Shown piece by piece: positions 1-6,006 of a stretch of 26,577 nucleotides of DNA. Source of the DNA: Bacilli bacterium (GTDB taxonomy: Bacteria > Bacillota_I > Bacilli_A > RF39 > UBA660). Location of the stretch: NCBI GenBank assembly GCA_900768345.1, contig CAAGCO010000006.1:1-26577 (forward strand), in the 5' to 3' direction. Positions within the stretch are counted from its first letter, which is position 1. Every line of letters starts with the position of its first letter. The notes under the pieces are model-generated. The model was not told where the DNA came from. It worked only from the letters and a program-made list of their open reading frames with translations, and searched no databases. Both the position numbers and the translations under genes were made by a program.

Positions 1-22
1 CTTTTGTTTCTATATTTAACAT
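1..22 (-). CDS. 5' end of an unidentified leftward gene (runs off the window)
   Basis: Reading leftwards, an AAGGAG ribosome binding site (31-36) lies 8 nt before an ATG at 22-20, followed by seven open codons (MLNIETK) to the window edge. Only the start is visible, so nothing can be said about function. The tRNA-Gly terminator just upstream suggests that the gene has its own promoter or depends on readthrough. Confidence 0.6.
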
Positions 23-44
23 ATAATCAACTCCTTTACATAAC

Positions 45-69
45 AAAAAAACTAACTATTTCTAGTTAG
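45..69 (-). terminator. intrinsic terminator after tRNA-Gly
   Basis: A 7-bp stem (52-58 with 63-69, 4-nt loop) is followed on the minus strand by a run of seven T (45-51). It lies 45 nt beyond the 3' end of tRNA-Gly, so it most likely ends that transcript. Confidence 0.75.
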
Positions 70-113
70 CATTTATTACTCTCAGAAGTTAATTTCCGAG
101 TTTCCTATCAATC

Positions 114-187
114 TGGAGCAGGTGATGGGAATCGGACCCACGTTAGCAGCTTGGAAGGCTGAAGTTCTACCATTAAACTACACCTGC
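114..187 (-). tRNA. tRNA-Gly (anticodon UCC)
   Basis: The minus strand folds as a complete 74-nt cloverleaf. It has a 7-bp acceptor stem, a D arm with GG in the loop, the anticodon loop CTTCCAA (UCC, reads glycine codons) and a 5-bp T stem. The discriminator is U and CCA is encoded. Two oddities stand out: the T loop reads TCCGATT, so position 55 is C rather than the near-universal U, and the 27-43 pair is a U-C mismatch. The gene is a single-tRNA transcript with its own promoter and terminator. Confidence 0.97.
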
Positions 188-227
188 ATATTTTAGAAAG
201 TATTCGCTTTCTTGAATTGCATAATTC

Positions 228-256
228 ATTATACTAGAAGAACTTCAGCCTGTCAA
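228..256 (-). promoter_or_regulatory. consensus sigma-A promoter of tRNA-Gly
   Basis: On the minus strand, TTGACA (251-256) and TATAAT (228-233) are separated by exactly 17 nt, a perfect consensus. The start site should fall near 221, giving a leader of about 33 nt before the tRNA. The spacer contains the reverse complement of 13 nt of the tRNA itself (see findings). Confidence 0.93.
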
Positions 257-281
257 CTATAAAATTAAATTTTATTAAAAA

Positions 282-304
282 AATAGAGGTTTTACTCCTC
301 TATT
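282..304 (-). terminator. terminator overlapping the end of the B3/B4-domain gene
   Basis: An 8-bp stem (282-289 with 297-304) has an A-rich flank on the + strand, which gives a U-run in the leftward transcript. The stop codon lies inside the loop side, a compact layout seen repeatedly in this window. Confidence 0.8.
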
Positions 305-999
305 TTAAATATTCTATTGTCTTTATCTACAATTCCACTATATACTTCTAGTTTTAAATCATCTTTTAAGTATTTAACTAGTTCTTCTTGTAGCTCAATA
401 ATTTTATCTTTATTAGATGTGAAGCCATCAATTGGAATAAAGAAATCTTTTGACTCTTCAGTTACTTTACTTCTTTCTCCTTGTCTCCATGTCCATCTTC
501 TTGTTTTAACTTCATTTCCTGATGCGTAGATTATTTCCCCTACTTCTGGATGTTCAACTTCTGTACTTCCGAACGGAATAAAATTATCATTACCATCACT
601 TTCTCTTATTTGAATATCTCCATCTATAAAATTGTCAATGTCATGAACACCAATAGGTAACTCATATTTTAAAGATAAAGCATTTCCTAAATCTACCATT
701 GGGTTAATATGTGGAATATCATTGCCTTTAGATATTCTTGTCATTAATGCTTCTATAGAACACATATATTTATTTGGATTTATATTTAGACTTCTAAATG
801 CCTCTCTATATGGTAAAATCCAAGGTTCTTCCTTAATCTTTACGTTTAAGAATTTTTCTTTTGAGGATTTTAAACTTTCATCAAACATTTTGTTGATGTG
901 GTCATATGAAACCTTGTTATCAAAGTTTTTAACTACAACAACTCCAAAAACTGCATCCTCTACCTTATCAAAAAAATCTTTTGATACTTCAAATTTCAT
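292..999 (-). CDS. B3/B4 tRNA-editing-domain protein
   Basis: This 235-aa protein resembles stand-alone B3/B4 domain proteins, which are related to the editing module of the phenylalanyl-tRNA synthetase beta chain. In that family the domain binds or hydrolyses mischarged aminoacyl-tRNA, although the free-standing versions are mostly uncharacterised. Family-like signatures are the segment around residues 59-75 (EPWILPYREAFRSLN), the ISKGNDIPHINPMVDLGNA block at about 88-107 and the late RRWTWRQGERSKVTEESKD segment. No synthetase catalytic motifs are present, so it is not a truncated PheT. The start is fixed by AAAGGAGTG upstream. It is transcribed alone between its own extended -10 promoter and a terminator. 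It could help quality control of tRNA charging; that role is inference. Confidence 0.8.
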   Translation of the reverse strand: MKFEVSKDFFDKVEDAVFGVVVVKNFDNKVSYDHINKMFDESLKSSKEKFLNVKIKEEPWILPYREAFRSLNINPNKYMCSIEALMTRISKGNDIPHINPMVDLGNALSLKYELPIGVHDIDNFIDGDIQIRESDGNDNFIPFGSTEVEHPEVGEIIYASGNEVKTRRWTWRQGERSKVTEESKDFFIPIDGFTSNKDKIIELQEELVKYLKDDLKLEVYSGIVDKDNRIFKIEE

Positions 1000-1023
1000 A
1001 TCATCACTCCTTTATTTCACAAC

Positions 1024-1052
1024 ATTATAACACATTTCGATTTACTTTTAAA
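1024..1052 (-). promoter_or_regulatory. promoter of the B3/B4-domain gene
   Basis: A TATAAT box (1024-1029 on the minus strand) is preceded by TGT, an extended -10, with a weak TTTAAA 17 nt further upstream (1047-1052). It overlaps the divergent promoter serving the gene at 1089. Confidence 0.6.
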
Positions 1053-1069
1053 TGATAAAATGCTATCAT
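1041..1069 (+). promoter_or_regulatory. promoter for the 183-aa protein gene
   Basis: TTTACT (1041-1046), a 17-nt spacer and TATCAT (1064-1069) lie upstream of a GAGGTG ribosome binding site at 1079-1084. The leader would be only about 12 nt long. Confidence 0.5.
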
Positions 1070-1088
1070 ACAACAAATGAGGTGAATT

Positions 1089-1640
1089 ATGAAATACTAT
1101 TTAATACCAGTTGTAGAAGATGCAATATTTTATAATGGTGAATCTCTAAAAGATATATTTGATAGAGTATTCCCTGTTCTTTCAAAAAGAGAAGATGAAA
1201 GAATTGATATTTTATATTCCACTAGAATTTTTGAACCTATTCCTGAAAAAGAACTTAAAGCACATAATAAAGAAACTAAAAGAATGTATTCTATAGAAAA
1301 AGTTCCTACATATTTAATTGCTGCTGGAACAAGTGATCTTGTTGCTCATGAAGTAGTTACAGGTAAAAAACTTTGCGCAAAATACTCTTCAGCTTTAGGA
1401 GTAAGAAAAATAAGTAAAGAAAACGCCGAAAGTTATTTTAATAATAATGATTATCTTAATAAAGTATCAAATTACTTTAGTCACGTATGTGAAGAAGAAA
1501 TATCATCTTCTAAGTTAGATAATGAACCTTTTGCTGAAACATATGAAGGATCATTCTATTTAGATGGTGAACTTGATGGTAAACCATTTAAAGGAACTTT
1601 TAGTGGATCACTTAAACTTAAAAAAAGAAATCACATTTAA
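1089..1640 (+). CDS. conserved-looking protein of unknown function, next to the retron
   Basis: I do not recognise this 183-aa soluble protein. It has no signal peptide and no membrane segment. The N-terminal half is mixed alpha/beta (starts MKYYLIPVVEDAIFY). The C-terminus, from about residue 150, carries alternating Gly and hydrophobic residues (EGSFYLDGEL, then KGTFSGSLKLK), suggesting a small beta hairpin or sheet. The start is supported by GAGGTG 4 nt upstream of the ATG. Its stop codon overlaps the stop of the convergent retron reverse transcriptase through a shared TTAA. Codon usage matches the rest of the window. A retron effector role is possible by position, but convergent orientation and a separate promoter argue against an operon-type effector. 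Confidence 0.75.
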   Translation: MKYYLIPVVEDAIFYNGESLKDIFDRVFPVLSKREDERIDILYSTRIFEPIPEKELKAHNKETKRMYSIEKVPTYLIAAGTSDLVAHEVVTGKKLCAKYSSALGVRKISKENAESYFNNNDYLNKVSNYFSHVCEEEISSSKLDNEPFAETYEGSFYLDGELDGKPFKGTFSGSLKLKKRNHI

Positions 1641-2587
1641 TTATGTGATTTTAATTTTGAAATAAATTCTTTATATTCTTTAAACTCATTAGTATTATTT
1701 ATTTGTAAAACGAATAATATTCTTCCATAAAGTTCATTTAAATACTTATTACTATCTTTTATACTATTATGTTCTAGGTGTGAATCTAGTCCATATTTTT
1801 TTATATAAAAAATTTCTTTTCTAATATTTTTTCTATAGCTTATTGGTGTTTGTACTTTATTGTTTACAACTAACCCTGTTACTTTTTGGCATTTATGATT
1901 TCTAATTACATGTATCTTTTCATTGTTAAGTTCTAAATTATATTTTCTTAATTCTTTCTTAACAATAGTTATGATTTTTGATGGATTAAAGTCTCCACTA
2001 AATGTCATATCGTCAGAATATCTAGTATATGATATATTTTCTTCTTTACAGATTACTCCGATGTACTCATCGAATTCTTTTAGCACAAGATTTGAAATAT
2101 ATGATGAAGTTGGAGCTCCTTGTGGGAGATGTTCTTTATAAGTACATAAATGAGTTAAAAGAATACCTATTTCTTTAGGAAAATATTCTATTTCAAAGCA
2201 ACTATTATATACATCAATAAAACTAATATTTTCAAAGAAGTCTTTTATATCTAATTTAAGTATTAACTTTTTATTAACATGTTCTTTTGCATTATCAATT
2301 AGTCCTATACCTTTATGATATGCTTTAGCATAAATAGATATTTTTTTATTATTTAATATATTATTTAAAATATTTTTTTGTATTTCTTTTAAAGTATAAT
2401 TAGGTTCGTATATAGTTCTATACTTACCATTTCTTTTCTTTATTTTAAATATTTTATAGTTCTTTTCTACGTTGTTACTTATAGAATATAATTTAATTAT
2501 TTTATCTTTATCACTTATATTATCATTTAATAACCCAAGAGATAATAAAAATTCTTTGGATTTTTCTTTATCAATATATTTCCACAT
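1637..2587 (-). CDS. retron-type reverse transcriptase
   Basis: This 316-aa RNA-directed DNA polymerase reverse-transcribes the msr-msd RNA encoded just upstream. Diagnostic motifs are NAKEH at 99-103 (the retron NAxxH motif), the catalytic Asp in LDIKDFF (D113), QGAPTS at 156-161, YSDD at 190-193 with the catalytic pair D192/D193, and VTG at 236-238 (the retron VTG motif). This set distinguishes it from group II intron enzymes (no maturase or endonuclease domain) and from diversity-generating RTs (no LGNLTSQ-type motif). I start it at the ATG 2587-2585, with AGGAGG 7 nt upstream. The in-frame TTG at 2611 would place the first residues inside the retron a2 repeat and the ribosome binding site. 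The protein is of ordinary length for a retron RT and has no fused effector domain. The gene ends convergently, sharing TTAA with its neighbour. Confidence 0.95.
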   Translation of the reverse strand: MWKYIDKEKSKEFLLSLGLLNDNISDKDKIIKLYSISNNVEKNYKIFKIKKRNGKYRTIYEPNYTLKEIQKNILNNILNNKKISIYAKAYHKGIGLIDNAKEHVNKKLILKLDIKDFFENISFIDVYNSCFEIEYFPKEIGILLTHLCTYKEHLPQGAPTSSYISNLVLKEFDEYIGVICKEENISYTRYSDDMTFSGDFNPSKIITIVKKELRKYNLELNNEKIHVIRNHKCQKVTGLVVNNKVQTPISYRKNIRKEIFYIKKYGLDSHLEHNSIKDSNKYLNELYGRILFVLQINNTNEFKEYKEFISKLKSHN

Positions 2588-2605
2588 ATTTATTACCTCC
2601 TGGAA

Positions 2606-2775
2606 GAGCAATACTTAATGATATTGTAATATGAAGATGGACTTAAAGCGGAATGTAATGAAGCGGCTACACCTCGTGTAGGAAAGTCCCTCGTAATATT
2701 ACCATTTAATATTTCATCTAATTTTGATTCTTTAACGACTCGCTAAAGTAGGATTAACTCCAAACACTATTGCTC
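2606..2775 (-). ncRNA. retron msr-msd non-coding RNA
   Basis: This 170-nt segment is bounded by an exact 8-nt inverted repeat: a1 at 2768-2775 (GAGCAATA in the transcript) and a2 at 2606-2613. The predicted start site from the TATAAT at 2782-2787 falls at or next to the first base of a1. Downstream of a1 is TTTAGCGAG, close to the msr branch-site context of Ec86 (TTAGCGAG); the candidate priming G is at 2743. Hairpins follow at 2695-2713 (7 bp, 5-nt loop) and 2667-2681 (6 bp, 3-nt loop), the latter inside an outer 6-bp stem (2639-2644 with 2684-2689) that would form the msd fold. The hexamer AAGCGG occurs twice in the msd (2646-2651, 2661-2666). a2 ends 18 nt before the reverse transcriptase start codon. 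The exact cDNA ends cannot be read from sequence. Confidence 0.88.
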
Positions 2776-2781
2776 AAAGTT

Positions 2782-2790
2782 ATTATAGCA
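2782..2790 (-). promoter_or_regulatory. retron promoter (extended -10)
   Basis: On the minus strand TGCTATAAT forms an extended -10 (TATAAT at 2782-2787) with no good -35 hexamer. Its expected start site coincides with the first base of the a1 repeat, as retron organisation predicts. Confidence 0.7.
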
Positions 2791-2835
2791 TACTTTATTA
2801 TTTAAATACTATAATAAAATAGAAAGTATTTCTAC

Positions 2836-2882
2836 CTTATAAACGGAAATAATAAGTATCCGCGCTAGTGTTAGCTTATAAG
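2836..2882 (-). other. compact three-way-junction RNA fold upstream of the retron
   Basis: Three short stems close on each other. P1 pairs 2836-2842 with 2876-2882 (7 bp), P2 pairs 2844-2847 with 2859-2862, and P3 pairs 2864-2867 with 2872-2875 around a 4-nt loop. The 5' strand of P1 overlaps the last codons of the 21-aa ORF on the minus strand. No hammerhead or other ribozyme core is visible. The stems are short, so this is a candidate fold only. Confidence 0.35.
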
Positions 2883-2941
2883 TTAAGTGCTTCTTTTTTA
2901 ACAATGTTTCTATCTTTTTTATTATAATTTAAAAGACGCAT
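2876..2941 (-). CDS. 21-aa small protein or leader peptide upstream of the retron
   Basis: A strong GGAGGT ribosome binding site lies 8 nt before an ATG at 2941-2939, opening a 21-codon ORF ending in TAA at 2878-2876. The peptide is very basic in its middle (NYNKKDRN, then VKKEAL) and not hydrophobic, so it is not a typical type I membrane toxin. Its initiation region closely repeats that of the reverse transcriptase (GGAGGTAATAAA followed by TATG or ATATG). The binding site, start codon and first codons lie in the 3' arm of a long hairpin (2931-3006) that would block translation unless opened. It could be a regulatory leader peptide for the retron or an independent microprotein. Not recognised from any family. 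Confidence 0.45.
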   Translation of the reverse strand: MRLLNYNKKDRNIVKKEALNL

Positions 2942-3006
2942 AGTTTATTACCTCCAATGATTATTTGCACTTACATTGTAATATAGGTAACAACTATGTG
3001 TCTTTT
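2931..3006 (-). promoter_or_regulatory. long hairpin masking the ribosome binding site of the 21-aa ORF
   Basis: An inverted repeat pairs 2931-2945 with 2992-3006 (14 of 15) and, after a small bulge, 2948-2953 with 2985-2990. An inner 5-bp pairing follows (2955-2959 with 2974-2978). In the leftward transcript the 3' arm holds AGGU of the Shine-Dalgarno, the AUG and the first codons, so translation should be repressed when it folds. On the + strand the same arm ends in a T-run and would look like a terminator, but no + strand gene precedes it. Confidence 0.6.
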
Positions 3007-3036
3007 TTATGTCCATTTCGAACACTAATTTTTCTA

Positions 3037-3065
3037 ATTATATAAATTTTTTATTTAGTTCTTAA
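3037..3065 (-). promoter_or_regulatory. possible promoter for the structured leader and 21-aa ORF
   Basis: On the minus strand TTAAGA (3060-3065), a 17-nt spacer and TATAAT (3037-3042) overlap the 3' end of the 154-aa gene. Transcription would start near 3030 and run through the hairpin. Confidence 0.4.
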
Positions 3066-3515
3066 TGATAAATATTGTACTTTACTACAAATACTCGCTA
3101 CGCAATCATAACAATTAAGTTCTTCTAATTGTTCTTTTCTTTTTGCTTCACTTTCTTCTAATAATTCTTTATATCTTTTAGCAACAGTTTTATCGCTGTT
3201 TGCAATAGCAACTTTAGCATTGTCTTTCATCATACGTATTGTTGCTTCTGAAACAGTTATATCTTTTCGTATATTTGTAGATTTACGTTCTAAACATTTA
3301 TTTATGTCTGAAAGTGATGCTGAGGTTGATGTACTAAGTCTTTTCATAATACATTCATGTATAAAGTTTATGGATTGATTTAATCTATATAGTTCTGCGC
3401 TTATTTCATTTGAAAGAGATTCATCATGTCTTTCTTCAGTTTTTTTAAGAATTTCTTCTAATCTTAATCTATTGATACATAACTGTACATATTTATCTAT
3501 TATTGATAATATCAT
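3051..3515 (-). CDS. helical, coiled-coil-type protein of unknown function
   Basis: This 154-aa protein is almost wholly alpha-helical by composition, with heptad-like Leu/Ile spacing and charged stretches (for example TEERHDESL near residue 26 and KELLEESEAKRKEQLEEL near residue 116). There is no signal peptide or membrane segment. Three cysteines cluster near the C-terminus (CYDCVASIC). The start is set by GGGGGAT 4-10 nt before the ATG, behind a near-consensus promoter. It is the nearest same-strand gene upstream of the retron but is separated from it by about 260 nt and at least one further promoter. I cannot assign a function; a retron partner or phage-sensing role would be speculation. 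Confidence 0.7.
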   Translation of the reverse strand: MILSIIDKYVQLCINRLRLEEILKKTEERHDESLSNEISAELYRLNQSINFIHECIMKRLSTSTSASLSDINKCLERKSTNIRKDITVSEATIRMMKDNAKVAIANSDKTVAKRYKELLEESEAKRKEQLEELNCYDCVASICSKVQYLSLRTK

Positions 3516-3535
3516 AATATCCCCCGTGTGGAAAT

Positions 3536-3563
3536 ATTATATACTTTTATGAAAATTTGTCAA
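3536..3563 (-). promoter_or_regulatory. strong sigma-A promoter for the 154-aa helical protein
   Basis: On the minus strand a perfect TTGACA (3558-3563), a 16-nt spacer and a perfect TATAAT (3536-3541) lie about 20 nt before the ATG. The -35 box directly abuts the stop codon of the upstream peptidase gene. Confidence 0.88.
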
Positions 3564-3565
3564 GT

Positions 3566-5320
3566 TTAATTAAGAGTACTAAAAAGTTTAGAATCTTTTA
3601 TGCTTGGGTATACTTTAATTATTTCGCCTTTTAAATATAATGCTTTTTTCTTTAGATTTGGATATTTACTAAATATATCTTCTGATCCACATAGTGACTC
3701 AAATATTCTTGCTCTATCTTCATGAGCATATGTGTGTGAATATGCATCAATAAAGTAAATATCTTTATTACTTGCGATTGTGTATTTATCATTTTCTTCT
3801 TTTACATACGAATCATCATATTTATAATTTTTAGGATTATAAGAATTCCACTTTTTGAATGGTTCTGTTTTTATCTTATTATTATAATATAAATCATACA
3901 TATTATTTTCTATACTATGCATTAGTTCATGACATACTGTTTTTTCATACTCATCACTATTTGCATCTAATGCGATTATATAGTTATCATCCATTGTTAG
4001 TGAGTAACCAACTGGATAAGACACTTGAGTTTTTGTATCGCTAGGCCCTAATGCGCCTGTTATATATATTTCAAGGCCATTATTTTTATTCATTTTAAAT
4101 TTATTAAAGAATTCTTTATTAAAGTTTTTTAATATATCATATGTTTTAGATAATCTATCATATGTTAATTCATCATCATAAGTTGGGAGTGCATAAAAAT
4201 CAGTAAAGTATCTTACCCCCTTATCATAGATATACATATTTACACCAAATTCATCTTTTATTTTAGTAGCCAATTCATAACTATCGATTTTATCTTTAGA
4301 ATTACTATAGCTAACCATGTTTTCACTTGTTACATCTTTTTTATAATCCCAAATATAAAGATCATAATTATCTCCATTTGTCTCTACTATATACATATAA
4401 TCACTCATTAACATTAATGGAACATAATATTCTTCTTCAAATTTAATCTTAAGTTTATTAATTATTTTCTTGTTAATTAAATCATACACTTTAAACTCAC
4501 TAATATTATCATTAAATGTTCCGAGTGTATTACCATCGTTTGTTATAGCTATGAATGCTGTTTCATCTTTTGAATTTAAATAATATTTTTCTTCAGTATT
4601 CTTTTTTATTGTTATTTTGTTGTCTTTATAGTTATATGTTAAATATCCATTAGAGAATGGTTCAACATTTGAATTATCTAAATATTCTATATTTTTAGTA
4701 TCAACATTATATAAACAACTAACATTTAAATTAGAATTATTAAAATAAATATATGTATTGTCTTTATATATAATGTTGTATGCAGTATCGCATGATTTTA
4801 ATACTGTATCATAAAGTTTACCATCTAAATAAATATTATTGTCTTTTGTTGATAGTACTTGATCATTATATTCTCCGTATGAGTTATATTCCTCTACTGG
4901 AGTTGTTAGTTCATTCACTAATTTAAATTCTTTATCAAATTTATGAATATTTAAGTTTCCTCTTGAGATTACTTTTATGTATTTATCATCTAATGTTATT
5001 ATTGGATCTTGTATAATTGTGGTTTTAAAAGATACTTCTCTTTCACTTTTAGAAGTCTCTATGTTTATCTTTTTTAAAATATATTCATTTTCTTCTGAAT
5101 CTTTATCATTTATTACTGAAATTAAAGTATATAAGTATTTACCTTCATCTTTAAGTGCTAAGATTTGCTCATAATCTTTAGTTAGTTTAAATTTATATAG
5201 GTTGTTTCCTATTAATGCATCATTTGATATTTTAATATCTTTGTTATAAAAGCAATAAATAAGTATAGATATTGATATTAATATTACTATAGATAAAATT
5301 AATTTTAATGCTTTTTTCAT
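3566..5320 (-). CDS. membrane-anchored beta-propeller protein with HExxH metallopeptidase domain
   Basis: This 584-aa protein has an N-terminal membrane anchor or uncleaved signal (about residues 5-24). A repetitive beta-strand region (about 35-330) follows, whose alternating D/N-G turns and hydrophobic strands resemble a WD/PQQ-like propeller. The C-terminal zinc peptidase domain carries HELMH at 464-468, with a likely third ligand from the HEDRARIFE segment (E534 or E541). The architecture points to an extracytoplasmic enzyme that binds a protein or wall ligand through the propeller. The substrate is unknown. The start is set by AAGGAG, which overlaps the stop of the upstream gene, so translation is probably coupled in a four-gene operon. 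No terminator is visible after it. Confidence 0.75.
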   Translation of the reverse strand: MKKALKLILSIVILISISILIYCFYNKDIKISNDALIGNNLYKFKLTKDYEQILALKDEGKYLYTLISVINDKDSEENEYILKKINIETSKSEREVSFKTTIIQDPIITLDDKYIKVISRGNLNIHKFDKEFKLVNELTTPVEEYNSYGEYNDQVLSTKDNNIYLDGKLYDTVLKSCDTAYNIIYKDNTYIYFNNSNLNVSCLYNVDTKNIEYLDNSNVEPFSNGYLTYNYKDNKITIKKNTEEKYYLNSKDETAFIAITNDGNTLGTFNDNISEFKVYDLINKKIINKLKIKFEEEYYVPLMLMSDYMYIVETNGDNYDLYIWDYKKDVTSENMVSYSNSKDKIDSYELATKIKDEFGVNMYIYDKGVRYFTDFYALPTYDDELTYDRLSKTYDILKNFNKEFFNKFKMNKNNGLEIYITGALGPSDTKTQVSYPVGYSLTMDDNYIIALDANSDEYEKTVCHELMHSIENNMYDLYYNNKIKTEPFKKWNSYNPKNYKYDDSYVKEENDKYTIASNKDIYFIDAYSHTYAHEDRARIFESLCGSEDIFSKYPNLKKKALYLKGEIIKVYPSIKDSKLFSTLN

Positions 5321-5328
5321 GATTCTCC

Positions 5329-5997
5329 TTAAAATTTAATAACTCTTGGTTCATCCTTAAATGAGTAGAATGTAGCTGTTACATCTTCTAGACGTAATTC
5401 TTCAACTATATCATCATTTTCGTTGTACATGCTTCTTAATTCTTGATATCTATCAAGCATATATTTTTTTACTTCGTATCTTTCATCTCTTATAGCTCTT
5501 GCACTTATTCTAATCCATCTATCTTTATTATCATATGCACATATTTCAATGTTATGATTTTTAGATATTTGTTTTGATACATCTTTTGCTTTTGATGTTT
5601 GAATATATAATTTATTTTCATATATTCCGATTGTACCAAATGGTCTTACTTTTGGTTTACCACCATCAATAGTAGCAATAAAATAATGTTTACAGTTATA
5701 TACAAAATCACAAACTTCATTTAGTTCCTTTTCTGTGTCTTTAGTATCTTTTTCCTCTTCTACTTCTTCAAATCTATATTTTTGTTTTACATCTGGGTAT
5801 TTCTCATGATCAACTTCACTATTAAACATATCATATGGTCTTGCCCATATTAGATTATCTCCATATAGTGCTTTATAAATAACAAATTTTTTAGGTTCTT
5901 CATCATGATTTGTTTCTGAATCTAATGCTATTCCTATTACCTCATACATTTTATTTTTGAAATGTTTATATCTTTTTCCTACTTCTATTTCTCTCAT
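5329..5997 (-). CDS. DUF1653 domain fused to a pyridoxamine 5'-phosphate oxidase-like domain
   Basis: Residues 1 to about 80 match the small DUF1653 fold (GKRYKHFKNKMYEVIGIALDS, then YKALYGDNLIWARPYDMF). An acidic linker follows (about 78-95). The remainder is a split-barrel flavin-reductase/PNPOx-like domain with the typical ATIDGGKPKVRPFG opening and TSKAKDVSKQI segment. PNPOx-like proteins bind FMN or F420 and often act as oxidoreductases of unknown substrate; true PdxH residues cannot be confirmed here. The two modules usually occur as separate proteins, so the fusion links their roles. The gene sits third in the operon, 9 nt after the membrane-protein gene and 8 nt before the peptidase gene, with AGGAG overlapping the upstream stop. 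Confidence 0.8.
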   Translation of the reverse strand: MREIEVGKRYKHFKNKMYEVIGIALDSETNHDEEPKKFVIYKALYGDNLIWARPYDMFNSEVDHEKYPDVKQKYRFEEVEEEKDTKDTEKELNEVCDFVYNCKHYFIATIDGGKPKVRPFGTIGIYENKLYIQTSKAKDVSKQISKNHNIEICAYDNKDRWIRISARAIRDERYEVKKYMLDRYQELRSMYNENDDIVEELRLEDVTATFYSFKDEPRVIKF

Positions 5998-6006
5998 ATT
6001 ATTCTC

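Noticed and set aside
1637..2587. RT as the diversity-generating RT for the DUF6273 variable end
   Set aside because: It has QGAPTS, NAxxH and VTG of retrons and an msr-msd RNA upstream; the LGNLTSQ-type motif of DGR enzymes is absent and no template repeat lies in the window.
2588..2611. TTG start that would extend the retron RT by eight residues
   Set aside because: The extension would be translated from the a2 repeat and the ribosome binding site itself; the ATG at 2587 has AGGAGG at proper spacing.
2836..2882. Hammerhead or other self-cleaving ribozyme
   Set aside because: The three-way junction lacks the CUGAUGA and GAAA core; nothing else matches a ribozyme I know.
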